NCBI GenBank assembly: GCA_949916155.1
Contig: CATLEM010000011.1
Coordinates: forward strand, 1-33,582
DNA: 33,582 nucleotides
Direction: 5' to 3'
DNA from: an uncultured Dorea sp.
GTDB lineage: Bacteria > Bacillota > Clostridia > Lachnospirales > Lachnospiraceae
This document shows positions 16,847 through 24,717 of the stretch, piece by piece. The translations under genes and the position numbers were made by a program. The number at the start of each line of letters is the position of its first letter. Positions within the stretch are counted from its first letter, which is position 1. The notes below the pieces were generated by a model, which had not been told where the DNA came from, did not search any database, and saw only the letters and a list, made by a program, of their open reading frames with translations.

Positions 16847-18055
16847 CTACAAATAATTCATCGCATTGACTGGTGTACCGTTGGACATAACCTGAAAATG
16901 CAGATGCGGTCCGGTAGAATTTCCCGTGGTTCCCACTGCCCCGATATTCTGTCCCTTAGCTACCTTCGTCCCGGCGCTCACGAATATCCTGCTGCAATGC
17001 ATATAATACGTCTGCAATCCGCCGCCATGGTTGATGACGATCATATTGCCGGCATTGCCGCTGTACCTTGCCGATGTGACTGTTCCGCCTGCCGCTGCGT
17101 AGATGGGCGTCCCCGTAGGCGCTGCAAAATCTGTACCCTTGTGGTTCGTGCTGGCGCCCCTGAGAGGCGCTGTCCGATATCCGAAGCTGCTGGAGATACG
17201 CGTATATCCCGGACACGGATGTGTAAATGTACCGTTGCCGCTCACCACGATCTGATCAGAACCGCCGCCTGAAACCGCTGCATTCTTTTTGGCTGCTTCC
17301 GCCCGAGCTGCCGCCTCTTTTGCTGCCGCTTCCGCCTCCGCTTTCTTTCTCGCCGCATCTGCTGCCGCTTTCGCCGCCGCCTCAAGCTTTTTCACTCTCT
17401 CAGCATTAGCGCTGAGTTCTTCTTTCAATCCGGCTATCTCGCTTTCCTTGCTGGCGAGAAGGGCTTCTAAACTTCCCTGCTTCTCGATCAGCTCATTCTG
17501 CATACCCTCCATCTCTTCCTGCTCCTTCTGAAGAGCCGCCTCTTGTTCTTCCACCTCTTTAACGATCTTCTGATATTGAATAAGCATATCTCTGTCATAA
17601 TCAGAGATTGAAGAAATATATTCCGTTTTATTCAGGAAATCACTAAGATCCTTTGCCTCAAACAAAATCTCGACAAATTGGCCGTTACCATTTTCATACA
17701 TGTATTTAATTCTTTTTTTCATGCTTTCGTACTGGTCATTCTCGTCTACTCTTGCCTGGATCAGTTCATCCTCTTTCTGGATAATCTCCTGCTCTTTGTT
17801 ATAGATCTTTTCTTCCATCTCGCTGATCTCTGCCAAAAGTGTATCCAGCTGCACTGCTATTGACTGCTTTTCTGTCTCTGCCTGTTGTTTTTGTTCTTTT
17901 AACTCCTTGCTCTTCTCTTTTGCTTTAGCAGCCTTTTCTTTTGCTTCTTTTGCTTCTTTTTTTGCCTCGCTCGCACTGGACGCATGTGATGTAAAAACCA
18001 TTCCAAAACAAAGAACTCCTACAAGCAGGAGGCTTGTTAATTTCTTCCCTCGCAT
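16847..18055 (-). CDS. EnvC-like murein hydrolase/activator with M23 domain
   Basis: The 402-aa protein has a signal peptide (~1-26), a long Lys/Glu/Ala-rich coiled coil (~27-255), a short linker, and a C-terminal M23 (LytM) domain. Zinc ligands His and Asp in NHKGTDF (~304-308) and the GPHLHF motif (~384) are present, so it could be an active endopeptidase rather than a degenerate activator. The coiled coil is the part that contacts FtsX in EnvC and in the analogous PcsB system. Its place 26 bp after ftsX supports the same partnership. Confidence 0.92.
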   Translation of the reverse strand: MRGKKLTSLLLVGVLCFGMVFTSHASSASEAKKEAKEAKEKAAKAKEKSKELKEQKQQAETEKQSIAVQLDTLLAEISEMEEKIYNKEQEIIQKEDELIQARVDENDQYESMKKRIKYMYENGNGQFVEILFEAKDLSDFLNKTEYISSISDYDRDMLIQYQKIVKEVEEQEAALQKEQEEMEGMQNELIEKQGSLEALLASKESEIAGLKEELSANAERVKKLEAAAKAAADAARKKAEAEAAAKEAAARAEAAKKNAAVSGGGSDQIVVSGNGTFTHPCPGYTRISSSFGYRTAPLRGASTNHKGTDFAAPTGTPIYAAAGGTVTSARYSGNAGNMIVINHGGGLQTYYMHCSRIFVSAGTKVAKGQNIGAVGTTGNSTGPHLHFQVMSNGTPVNAMNYL

Positions 18056-18081
18056 TTATATATCCCCCCAGATTAAATGTA

Positions 18082-18990
18082 TTATACACGCAGATGCTTA
18101 TGAATGGTAAAGAAACTTCCTACAAAACCAATCCCTACACCCAGTGCCAGACCGACCGGAAGAAGTGTCCTGTACACGGAGGTCACTGGAAGGAACGTGA
18201 TAATATTGTTCAAAAGACTAAACTTGGTCATAATGTATGCCACTGCCTTATCGTACATGAAAAACAACATGACCAGCGGAATGATCGCGCCCACGATACC
18301 GATCAGAAGACCTTCTATCACGAACGGCGCACGGACAAACCCATCCTTTGCCCCTATGTATTTCATGATCGCAATCTCTTCGCGGCGCACCGTGATACCC
18401 ATCGTTACTGTATTGCTGATCAGGAATACGGACACCGCCAGAAGAATCAGTATGATTGCCGCAGACACGTAGTACATCAGCTTATTCATACTGGTAAGCG
18501 TCTTTGCTACGACATCGGACTTATTGACCTTGCGGACACCCTCAAGCGACTCTGCAAAAGCAACTACCTCCTTCTGCTTTGCCACGTCATCCATCAGAAC
18601 TTCATAGCTGTCCGAGCTGGCCAGAGGGTTATCATTCTTAAATCCTTCCGCCGCATCCTTGGACTCTCCGAAATAATCATCCTGGAATTTTTCCCATGCA
18701 TCCTCTGCACTGATATAATTGACATCCAGGACTCCTTTTTTGTTCTTAAGCTGCTCACCTATCTCATCCTTCTGCTCCTGCGTAGCATCATCATTGAAAA
18801 ACACGGTGATCGCCACATCTTTTTCTGCCTCCTCCACAATGTAGTTCAGATTTACTATGATCGCGTAGAACAGGCCGAACAGGAAGATACACGCTGCCAT
18901 CGTCGCGATGGACGCGATAGAGAACATCTTATTCCTGCCTATGTTCTTTACCCCTTGTTTCATCGAATATCCAAATGTACTAATTCTCAT
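18082..18990 (-). CDS. ftsX: Cell division protein FtsX
   Basis: FtsX is the membrane partner of FtsE; together they control wall hydrolases at the septum. The 302-aa protein has a membrane segment at ~25-45, an extracellular loop of about 125 residues, and three more segments near 170-195, 215-245 and 265-290. I start at the ATG at 18990 ([13 protein letters not shown]) because AAAGGTGG lies 8 nt before it; a GTG 12 bp upstream is less well placed. It overlaps ftsE by 11 bp. Confidence 0.95.
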   Translation of the reverse strand: MRISTFGYSMKQGVKNIGRNKMFSIASIATMAACIFLFGLFYAIIVNLNYIVEEAEKDVAITVFFNDDATQEQKDEIGEQLKNKKGVLDVNYISAEDAWEKFQDDYFGESKDAAEGFKNDNPLASSDSYEVLMDDVAKQKEVVAFAESLEGVRKVNKSDVVAKTLTSMNKLMYYVSAAIILILLAVSVFLISNTVTMGITVRREEIAIMKYIGAKDGFVRAPFVIEGLLIGIVGAIIPLVMLFFMYDKAVAYIMTKFSLLNNIITFLPVTSVYRTLLPVGLALGVGIGFVGSFFTIHKHLRV

Positions 18991-19666
18991 TATTATACCC
19001 ACCTTTTTTCTCGTCGCTTACGATAACTCCCTTTTTCATCGTAATTACGCGCTTCTTCATCTCGTTTACAATCTCCTGGTTATGCGTGACAACCAGAACT
19101 GTCGTTCCTCTGTCATTGGCCTCCTCCAAAAGCTTCATGATCTCCCACGAGTTCGTCGGGTCAAGATTACCGGTAGGCTCATCCGCCAGAAGAATCGCCG
19201 GTTCATTCACGATAGCCCTTGCTATGGCAACTCTCTGCTGCTCTCCTCCGGACAGTTCTTTGGGAAACGACTTATATTTCTGGGCAAGGCCCACAAGCGA
19301 CAGCGCTGCAGGTACTTTCTTCTTGATGATCCTGCCCGGTGTCTCCGTAACTCTCTGTGCAAATGCAATATTCTCATAGATATTGCGGTCCTTAAGCAGA
19401 CGGAAATCCTGGAATACAACCCCTATGGCTCTCCGGTACATGGGAATCCTGCGATGCCGCATCTTGTTCAGATTCTGTCCGTTCACAATGATCGTTCCCG
19501 ATGTAGGATCAAGTTCCTTCATGATCAATTTGATCAATGTTGATTTGCCGGAACCGCTGTCACCGACGATAAACACAAATTCACCCTGCTCAACCTTCAG
19601 GTTGACGCCGTTGAGGGCTGCCACCCCTTTTGAGTACTCTTTCTTTACGTCTCTTAATTCAATCAT
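18980..19666 (-). CDS. ftsE: Cell division ATP-binding protein FtsE
   Basis: FtsE is the ABC ATPase of the FtsEX complex. The 228-aa product has Walker [10 protein letters not shown] (35-43), the signature [14 protein letters not shown] (~137), and Walker [14 protein letters not shown] (~158). It starts 17 bp after the PucR-type gene and overlaps ftsX. The order ftsE-ftsX-envC-like-ctpA points to one divisome hydrolase unit. Confidence 0.96.
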   Translation of the reverse strand: MIELRDVKKEYSKGVAALNGVNLKVEQGEFVFIVGDSGSGKSTLIKLIMKELDPTSGTIIVNGQNLNKMRHRRIPMYRRAIGVVFQDFRLLKDRNIYENIAFAQRVTETPGRIIKKKVPAALSLVGLAQKYKSFPKELSGGEQQRVAIARAIVNEPAILLADEPTGNLDPTNSWEIMKLLEEANDRGTTVLVVTHNQEIVNEMKKRVITMKKGVIVSDEKKGGYNNEN

Positions 19667-19683
19667 AATTTCCTCCTGATTAT

Positions 19684-20772
19684 TTAATACTCCAATGATT
19701 CCATGTACTTCATATACTTCACAACCATAAGTGCGATCTTAAAAGTAATGGCATCTTCAAACACGCGCAGATCAAGCCCGGTGCTCTTCTGAAGCTTATC
19801 AAGCCTATACACCAGTGTATTGCGGTGAATATATAACTGCCTGGATGTCTCCGAGACATTCAAGTTATTTTCAAAAAACTTGTTGATCGTTGTCAATGTC
19901 TCTTCGTCAAAATCATCCGGAGATTTCCCCTCAAAAATCTCGCGTATGAACATCTTGCAGAGCGGTATCGGAAGTTGGTAGATCAGACGTCCTATACCCA
20001 GTGTACTGTACGCGATCACGCTTCTCTCACTGAAAAAGATCTTCCCCACATCAAGGGCAAGCTTCGCTTCTTTGTAGGATTTCGACACCTCTTTGATATC
20101 ATTAACGACCGTACCGTACGCAATCAGGATATCTTCTTCTCCGTCATTTTTCAGAATATCGTAAATGTTCTGGGCAATCTTTCCCAATTCCGCATAACTG
20201 TCGTTCTCATCAACTTCTTTAACAATTATAATATTCTTTTCGTCGACTGCCGTTACAAAATCTCTGACTTTATTTCCCAAAAGTCCCCGCACATTGTCGA
20301 GAGCGCTGCTGTCTTTCTCATTTTTTGTCTCAATAATAAAGATAACACGTCTGACTTCTGTGTCAATATGTAATTTTTTGGCACGGTTATAAATATCCAC
20401 AAGAAGCAGGTTGTCCAAAAGAAGATTCTTGATAAAATTATCTTTATCAAATCGCTCCTTATAAGCTACAAGGAGACTTTGGATCTGGAAGACGGCAATC
20501 TTCCCCACCATATATACATCGTCTCCTCCGCCGTTCGCCATAAGTATATATTCCAACTGATGCTCATCAAAGATCTTAAAAAACTGATATCCCTGTACAA
20601 CCTGACTGTCTGCCGGTGAATTAACAAATGAGATAATCTCTTCCTCGTAACTGCTCTGTTCGGAAAATGTGCTCGCCAGCAGTTTCCCGTCCGTATCCAT
20701 CACGCAGAAGTCAATCCTTGAAATCCCTTTCAATCCTTCAATTGTATTTTGAAGTATTTGATTAGATATCAT
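19684..20772 (-). CDS. PucR/CdaR-type transcriptional regulator
   Basis: The 362-aa protein has an N-terminal region of unknown ligand, a central CdaR-like (GGDEF-related) domain (~120-270), and a C-terminal PucR helix-turn-helix (~305-335: NVSETSRQLYIHRNTLVYRL). Relatives respond to small metabolites such as sugar diacids or purine breakdown products. Here it is the first gene of the ftsEX operon, 17 bp before ftsE, so it may tune division genes or itself. No periplasmic domain is seen. The ligand cannot be guessed from sequence. Confidence 0.85.
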   Translation of the reverse strand: MISNQILQNTIEGLKGISRIDFCVMDTDGKLLASTFSEQSSYEEEIISFVNSPADSQVVQGYQFFKIFDEHQLEYILMANGGGDDVYMVGKIAVFQIQSLLVAYKERFDKDNFIKNLLLDNLLLVDIYNRAKKLHIDTEVRRVIFIIETKNEKDSSALDNVRGLLGNKVRDFVTAVDEKNIIIVKEVDENDSYAELGKIAQNIYDILKNDGEEDILIAYGTVVNDIKEVSKSYKEAKLALDVGKIFFSERSVIAYSTLGIGRLIYQLPIPLCKMFIREIFEGKSPDDFDEETLTTINKFFENNLNVSETSRQLYIHRNTLVYRLDKLQKSTGLDLRVFEDAITFKIALMVVKYMKYMESLEY

Positions 20773-20799
20773 ATTCCATCTCCTCCACTTATTTCAATA

Positions 20800-20843
20800 T
20801 GCATTTTTCACAACAAAAATTTTTTTAATCTCCTAAAAATGCA
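20800..20843 (-). repeat. Inverted repeat in the leader of the PucR-type gene
   Basis: Two 9-bp arms, TGCATTTTT (20800-20808) and AAAAATGCA (20835-20843), face each other across 26 bp upstream of the regulator gene. They could pair in the leader RNA or be a double operator for the protein. I could not place a convincing promoter here. Confidence 0.4.
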
Positions 20844-20872
20844 CACTCTTATGTTCTATACTAATATAAATT

Positions 20873-20917
20873 TACAAAAAAATAAAGAGGAAATCACATA
20901 TTTTTGTTGATTTCCTC
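20873..20917 (-). terminator. Terminator after the WecG/TagA-like gene
   Basis: A perfect 10-bp stem, GAGGAAATCA with TGATTTCCTC (20887-20917), is followed on the minus strand by TTTATTTTTTT. The plus strand also has T-runs after the hairpin, so it might act both ways, but no plus-strand gene lies near. Confidence 0.85.
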
Positions 20918-20991
20918 AATTTTCTTGGTTTTTTCGACAAAAGTACGATGTACATAGTGACCAAAACAAATTTCTTATATTTTTCTTATGA

Positions 20992-21684
20992 TTACATCTG
21001 CAGTGTCTGCGGTTCAACTTTCTTTCTTTTCTCCAGCTCTTTCCTGAACATATTTTTGATCACATACTGGGTAAAACGGCTCTGCACAGTGCCTGTCCTG
21101 CCAAACGGAACGATCTCCTTGCCAAGTCCGAGCCATACATTCGCATTCAGTATACTCCTGTTCTTCGTCACAAAATCTTCCTGAAGAGGGGATGACATGA
21201 CAGAGATCACACAGTCGATATCCGCTCCGTTGATCGCGTTAACAATCATGTCGTCAGCACGGTCCTGAGCCGATACCTTCGCCATCCCTCCAATCTGGGC
21301 GCCCCGGCAATTATACTCGAGAAAATGTAAAAACTCCTGCCCTTCTTCCTCCGATTCAACAAGAAGATATATCCTCTTATGATGTCTGTTGATATACCTC
21401 AGAAGCATCCTGAGAAATGTGTGCTCATGTATCTCATGAAGATACTTCTCCTCCGCGATGTCCGCTGATTCCAAAACTGTAGTATCGCCTGCCAGCACAA
21501 GATCAAAATAGCTGACCGCCCCCTTGAGCTCCGGTACGTCAGCCATCTTCATAAGGCTGTCTGCCGTCACCATCTCAATAACACTGATCGGCTCTGACTG
21601 CATAGAATCGACAAACCTCTTCATCGCTTCCTTAGCTGTAAAATTATCTATATCTATATCCAAAACATTAATTCTGCTGCCCAT
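20992..21684 (-). CDS. Diverged WecG/TagA/CpsF-like glycosyltransferase
   Basis: The 230-aa product resembles WecG/TagA enzymes, which add N-acetylmannosamine-type sugars to a lipid carrier. Supporting parts are the N-terminal MGSRINVLDIDIDNFTAKEA, the DLVLAGDTTVLESADI segment where the family has an Asp-Gly motif, and SPLQEDF with its conserved Gln, then VWLGLG. The C-terminus (GRTGTVQSRFTQYV) lacks the usual RAP...LEW end, so activity is uncertain. The frame is open to 21834, but a strong promoter lies inside that extension and GGTGG precedes the ATG at 21684, so I use the shorter form. A strong terminator follows; it is probably a single-gene unit. Confidence 0.62.
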   Translation of the reverse strand: MGSRINVLDIDIDNFTAKEAMKRFVDSMQSEPISVIEMVTADSLMKMADVPELKGAVSYFDLVLAGDTTVLESADIAEEKYLHEIHEHTFLRMLLRYINRHHKRIYLLVESEEEGQEFLHFLEYNCRGAQIGGMAKVSAQDRADDMIVNAINGADIDCVISVMSSPLQEDFVTKNRSILNANVWLGLGKEIVPFGRTGTVQSRFTQYVIKNMFRKELEKRKKVEPQTLQM

Positions 21685-21723
21685 ATATCCACCATTACTG
21701 TACTTTACTCTATCGGTTTTTCG

Positions 21724-21752
21724 ATTATAGCAAAAGGAACCTTTATTTTCAA
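21724..21752 (-). promoter_or_regulatory. Promoter of the WecG/TagA-like gene
   Basis: TTGAAA (21747-21752), 17-bp spacer, TATAAT (21724-21729), the latter with an upstream TGC as in extended -10 promoters. It predicts a start near 21717 and a leader of about 33 nt. Confidence 0.75.
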
Positions 21753-21799
21753 CAGTTGTCAAAAATTTTTCATACTTATTAACATTCGTAATATTTTCG

Positions 21800-21994
21800 T
21801 TATTTTTGTCCGGCAGCTCTTTTTCTTCTGGCAAGAAGCCCTCCGATCCTCCCCGTTTCCTTGGATGAAAGGGAACGCCATCCGTCCGCCATCACCTTAT
21901 CTAAAAGTCCAAGCTCCTCCGCTATCTCGTATTTCATCTTCTCTTCCTGTGTCAGCTCCTCAAGCTTAATCTCTTTTTGCTTTTTTCCCGCCAT
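21800..21994 (-). CDS. Small acid-soluble spore protein, SspF-like
   Basis: The 64-aa basic protein contains KYEIAEELGLLDKV and GWRSLSSKETGRIGG. This matches the alpha/beta-type spore protein pattern, closest in layout to Bacillus SspF (KYELAKDLGF...GGW). Such proteins coat DNA in the spore core. The frame begins 18 bp earlier, but AAAGGAGA sits 7 nt before the ATG at 21994. A sigma-G-like promoter is listed upstream. It implies the organism sporulates or recently did. Confidence 0.78.
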   Translation of the reverse strand: MAGKKQKEIKLEELTQEEKMKYEIAEELGLLDKVMADGWRSLSSKETGRIGGLLARRKRAAGQK

Positions 21995-22049
21995 CAGTGA
22001 TTCTCCTTTCATTGAATGTTAAGATGCCTGGGCAAAAGGTATCTGCCCC

Positions 22050-22080
22050 GATTACGCTATAAGTATTGACACTCTCATGC
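22050..22080 (-). promoter_or_regulatory. Candidate sigma-G promoter of the spore protein gene
   Basis: GCATGA (22075-22080) fits a sigma-G -35, and CGTAATC (22050-22056) resembles a sigma-G -10 after an 18-bp spacer. The position, about 55 bp before the start codon, is reasonable. The -10 is imperfect. Confidence 0.35.
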
Positions 22081-22096
22081 AAAATATACAGGCCTA

Positions 22097-22166
22097 AGAC
22101 AAAAGAACTCCGCCCGTATCTTTATCCGCAGCTTTACCGCGCTGCGGCTTCCGATAAGGCGGAGCT
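22097..22166 (-). terminator. Large two-tier hairpin terminator after the pspC gene
   Basis: Outer arms CTCCGCC (22108-22114) and GGCGGAG (22158-22164), a TATC/GATA step, and inner arms CCGCAGC (22126-22132) and GCTGCGG (22141-22147) form a long interrupted hairpin. On the minus strand it is followed by TTCTTTTGTCTT. It ends the PadR-DUF1700-DUF4097-PspC transcript. Confidence 0.65.
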
Positions 22167-22204
22167 CCTGTCATCCGTTATGCTTTGTCTCTCTAAATCC
22201 CTTG

Positions 22205-22396
22205 CTACATCCGCGGTTCATCCGGAATAATGATCGCCGCGATGAAATATGCCAGTATACCGCTCCCGGTACAGGCCAAAAGCACGAGCCCAAGCCGGAT
22301 AAGTGTAGGATCAATATTAAAATACTCTGCAATCCCTGCGCACACTCCGCAGATCATACGGTCTTTTCTTGAACGGTACAATTTTTTCGGTTCCAT
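22205..22396 (-). CDS. PspC domain protein
   Basis: A 63-aa protein that is almost only a PspC domain: KKLYRSRKDRMICGVCAGIAEY, then FNIDPTLIRLG and one hydrophobic segment (~34-57). PspC proteins sit in the inner membrane and belong to phage-shock and related envelope-stress responses; small stand-alone forms such as Bacillus YvlC occur with DUF4097 proteins, as here. It is the last gene of the PadR-led cluster, 18 bp after the DUF4097 gene. Confidence 0.9.
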   Translation of the reverse strand: MEPKKLYRSRKDRMICGVCAGIAEYFNIDPTLIRLGLVLLACTGSGILAYFIAAIIIPDEPRM

Positions 22397-22414
22397 ATCT
22401 TTACCTCCTGTTTT

Positions 22415-23407
22415 TTAATCTTCTGCAAATGTCACTGCTACAGCTCCCACCCCGCAGGTTATCTCCATATTCCTCGCTGCATCATTCATGATTGTCTTCT
22501 CCGCACCGATACCGGAATAGCTTGCCGCCCCGCAGGAGATCTCTCCGATACCGCAGTCAATCTCATAATTATAATCCTTTTCTTTCCCGCCTGCCGCGTA
22601 GGAAATTTCCCCGACTCCGCAGTCGATCTCAACTTTAGCGCTGGCCGTCCCTGCTGTCGTTAAAGACCCGGCGCCGCATTGGAAATCTGCTTTTGCCGCC
22701 GTGAAATTCTCCACAACGCCCTCGCCTGCCCCTACGTCAACGGAAAGTTCATCAGCATGGATATCCGTAATATGAAGATATCCGCCCACAAGGCTTAAGT
22801 CTGCTTCCCAAAACTTATAGTCCTTCGGCACATGGAGAATCAGCCTGCCTGCTTTCTTCTTTCCGACACCGATCACTTTCTTCTTCGTCACAATCTTAAG
22901 CTCATTGCCGTCCATATAGCACTTAAGTCCCAGCCGTCTGCTGATATTCTCCGTCTCCACCCGGATCTCATTCGGCGAAGCTGCGTCATTGTCCACTTCC
23001 AGGATCCCGCCCCACATATAAGTATCTATCGCGTCCACTCCGGTAAATGTCTGACTCTTGCTGCCGGATATTACTTCTGTCCTGCTGCCTGCATAGGTAA
23101 CAGCGCCGTGACTATCCTTATGGTCCATGTTATGGTCAGTCCCTTCATGATAACTGTCATCATCGTAATCATCGTCATCGTAATCATCGTCGTCGTAATC
23201 ATCATCATCGCCATCATCATCGTAATCATCGTCGTAATCATCATTATCTGTATACATCCTATGATCGATGATGCCAATCCCGTCCGGAAACCTGTTCTCG
23301 ATAGCCTCTGACGTCACTCCCAGGAAAAATGCCAGAGCACAGCACACTAGGCCGACACCTGCACATATCCCGCATACGATCCAGAAAATCTTCCATCCTC
23401 TTCTCAT
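22415..23407 (-). CDS. DUF4097 family protein with Asp/Tyr repeat
   Basis: The 330-aa protein has a membrane anchor (~8-32), a striking acidic repeat at ~54-84 built of DDY/DDDY units, a short His-rich stretch, and a C-terminal beta-repeat region (~120-330) typical of DUF4097 (putative adhesin-like) proteins. In the latter, segments such as VDVGAGEGVV, IDCGVGEISY and ITCGVGAVAV recur about every 20-30 residues. The ATG lies 3 bp after the DUF1700 stop. The topology suggests the beta domain is outside the membrane; the function is unknown. The acidic run could bind cations, which is inference only. Confidence 0.82.
   Translation of the reverse strand: MRRGWKIFWIVCGICAGVGLVCCALAFFLGVTSEAIENRFPDGIGIIDHRMYTDNDDYDDDYDDDGDDDDYDDDDYDDDDYDDDSYHEGTDHNMDHKDSHGAVTYAGSRTEVISGSKSQTFTGVDAIDTYMWGGILEVDNDAASPNEIRVETENISRRLGLKCYMDGNELKIVTKKKVIGVGKKKAGRLILHVPKDYKFWEADLSLVGGYLHITDIHADELSVDVGAGEGVVENFTAAKADFQCGAGSLTTAGTASAKVEIDCGVGEISYAAGGKEKDYNYEIDCGIGEISCGAASYSGIGAEKTIMNDAARNMEITCGVGAVAVTFAED
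23156..23248 (-). repeat. Trinucleotide-rich repeat encoding the Asp/Tyr tract
   Basis: About 93 bp built mostly of GAT/GAC and TAC codons (plus strand: atc, gtc and gta triplets) with imperfect 12-bp units. Gain or loss of units would keep the reading frame. It is coding sequence, not an intergenic array. Confidence 0.85.
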
Positions 23408-23410
23408 CCT

Positions 23411-24181
23411 TTAAACCACCGCCTTTCTTCCCTGAAACGGTCTTCTGAATATCCACACGATCCCCCGGCATATCCCGGGAAATACAACAATACAAAGCTT
23501 CACTCCGGCCACTGTTCCGATCACTCCGATCACGCCAAGGAGCAGTCCGGTCCCGATAAGTGCAAGACCCACCGCTATCTCAGGAATCAGAGTCAGGATA
23601 CCCGCTCCCACAAGCACTGCCCCTACAACTGCGATCACAATAAAACAGATAACAATCGCAAAAAAGAAAGCAAAAAGTGCTGCAATACCCGCAAACACTA
23701 CTCCCACGATCGCGAGTGCGCAGGGGATGATGATCGGCGCCCCGAAGATGACGATCGCAATGATCAGCAATACTTTCAGAACATTATTGCTCCAGGGCTT
23801 CTGCTCTTTCGCAGCCTCTTTGTCATTCCCATACTGATATGCCCCCTTGCCGTCGCTCCAGGTTCCGGTTCCATTGCTGCCCTGATAAGTGTATCCTCCT
23901 GAGCCCTGACTTCCGCTGACCGGCATATGCCTATCCTCACGGCCGCCGTCCTCACAGCCAGTCTCCGTATATACCTTTTCCTCCTGCTGCCCCCAAAGAT
24001 CCGCCTTGATCTTCTCAGCCACCTTCCCCGGGCTCTCAAGCTCTGCGATCACCTCATCCTCTTTATCTTCGCCGGCATCGTCAAAATAATCATTATAGAA
24101 CTGCATTGCATCTCTTCTCTCTTCCTCCGGCACATCCTGCAAAAGTGCAGCCAGTTCAGTCATAAATTCTATGCGGTTCAT
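23411..24181 (-). CDS. DUF1700 (HAAS-type) membrane protein
   Basis: The 256-aa product starts MNRIEFMTELAALLQDVPEEER with FYNDYFDDAGEDKEDEVI, the usual DUF1700/HAAS head (~1-70). A Gly/Ser/Tyr-rich linker (~80-125) follows, then a very hydrophobic Gly/Ala/Val/Ile region (~130-240) with several membrane spans. DUF1700 genes commonly lie beside PadR regulators, as here, where the ATG overlaps the PadR stop by 4 bp. Exact function is not known; an envelope role is inferred from the neighbours. Confidence 0.87.
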   Translation of the reverse strand: MNRIEFMTELAALLQDVPEEERRDAMQFYNDYFDDAGEDKEDEVIAELESPGKVAEKIKADLWGQQEEKVYTETGCEDGGREDRHMPVSGSQGSGGYTYQGSNGTGTWSDGKGAYQYGNDKEAAKEQKPWSNNVLKVLLIIAIVIFGAPIIIPCALAIVGVVFAGIAALFAFFFAIVICFIVIAVVGAVLVGAGILTLIPEIAVGLALIGTGLLLGVIGVIGTVAGVKLCIVVFPGICRGIVWIFRRPFQGRKAVV

Positions 24182-24501
24182 GCAGACTCTCCTCCTTCAA
24201 ATAATCCATTAATCCTGCTGGAATAACTCTTCCACTCTGTCTCATACAGCTCAAGCTGTGCCGTCCCCTTCTCCGTCACCTTATAGTATCTCCGGTTCCG
24301 GCCGTCAAACTGCCTGTCATATACTTCCAGGCAGCCATCCTTCTGAAGGCGCCGCAGCACGGGGTACAGCGTGGATTCCGACACCTCGATGGCCTTCCTT
24401 ACGTCCTGCGTAATCTTGTATCCATAGGTGCCTTCCTTGTCTCTGGACACTACCGCCAGCACGATCGCATCCAAGAGCGCTGCTCCTGTGTTAAATACCA
24501 T
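24178..24501 (-). CDS. PadR family transcriptional regulator
   Basis: A 107-aa winged-helix protein with the PadR core: LLDAIVLAVVSRDKEGTYGYKITQ, then SESTLYPVLRRLQKDGCLE and GRNRRYYKVTEKG. PadR proteins usually repress their own operon and are released by a ligand or stress. A consensus promoter with three AATATTGT-type elements lies upstream, so autoregulation is likely. GAGGAG precedes the ATG by 7 nt. It overlaps the DUF1700 gene by 4 bp. Confidence 0.93.
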   Translation of the reverse strand: MVFNTGAALLDAIVLAVVSRDKEGTYGYKITQDVRKAIEVSESTLYPVLRRLQKDGCLEVYDRQFDGRNRRYYKVTEKGTAQLELYETEWKSYSSRINGLFEGGESA

Positions 24502-24534
24502 ATGCCCACTCCTCTTTTAAAAATTCTTGGGTTT

Positions 24535-24603
24535 ACAATATTCTATGATTTAACAATATTGTTTTTATGACTATATTATATGTTGTATAATATTGTTTGT
24601 CAA
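24535..24603 (-). promoter_or_regulatory. Consensus promoter and likely PadR operator region
   Basis: The -35 TTGACA (24598-24603), a 17-bp spacer and the -10 TATAAT (24575-24580) are both perfect. A 12-bp palindrome AACAATATTGTT (24552-24563) lies at about +5 to +16. Related half elements occur in the spacer (AATATTGT on the plus strand at 24589-24596) and downstream (ACAATATT, 24535-24542). The arrangement fits a strong promoter held down by a repressor. Confidence 0.75.
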
Positions 24604-24622
24604 CACAAAATCGAATAAAATA

Positions 24623-24659
24623 ATAAAAAACCAGACCCCTGCAATGAGCAGTGCCTGGC
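24623..24659 (-). terminator. Terminator after the M15 peptidase gene
   Basis: An interrupted stem (CCAGG...CTGC / GCAG...TCTGG, 24630-24659) is followed on the minus strand by TTTTTTATT. It closes the tyrS transcript and precedes the PadR promoter. Confidence 0.75.
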
Positions 24660-24717
24660 TTTCTATTTACGTTCTTCCTGTTTTAACTGTCTTTTCCGCA
24701 TAATCTTGTCTGCATCT

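Noticed and set aside
18034-19026. 330-codon plus-strand frame opposite ftsX
   Set aside because: It covers ftsX in reverse; the Cys/His/Arg-rich translation has no family features.
21685-21834. N-terminal 50-residue extension of the WecG/TagA-like protein
   Set aside because: A strong promoter (21724-21752) lies inside this stretch, so the mRNA starts after the upstream Met, and a ribosome site fits the later ATG.
22030-22049. GGGCA/TGCCC hairpin in the spore-protein leader as a terminator
   Set aside because: Only five base pairs and no T-run on the relevant strand; left as a minor leader structure.
23156-23248. Possible CRISPR or intergenic tandem array
   Set aside because: Units are short triplet repeats without spacers and lie in frame inside a coding gene.
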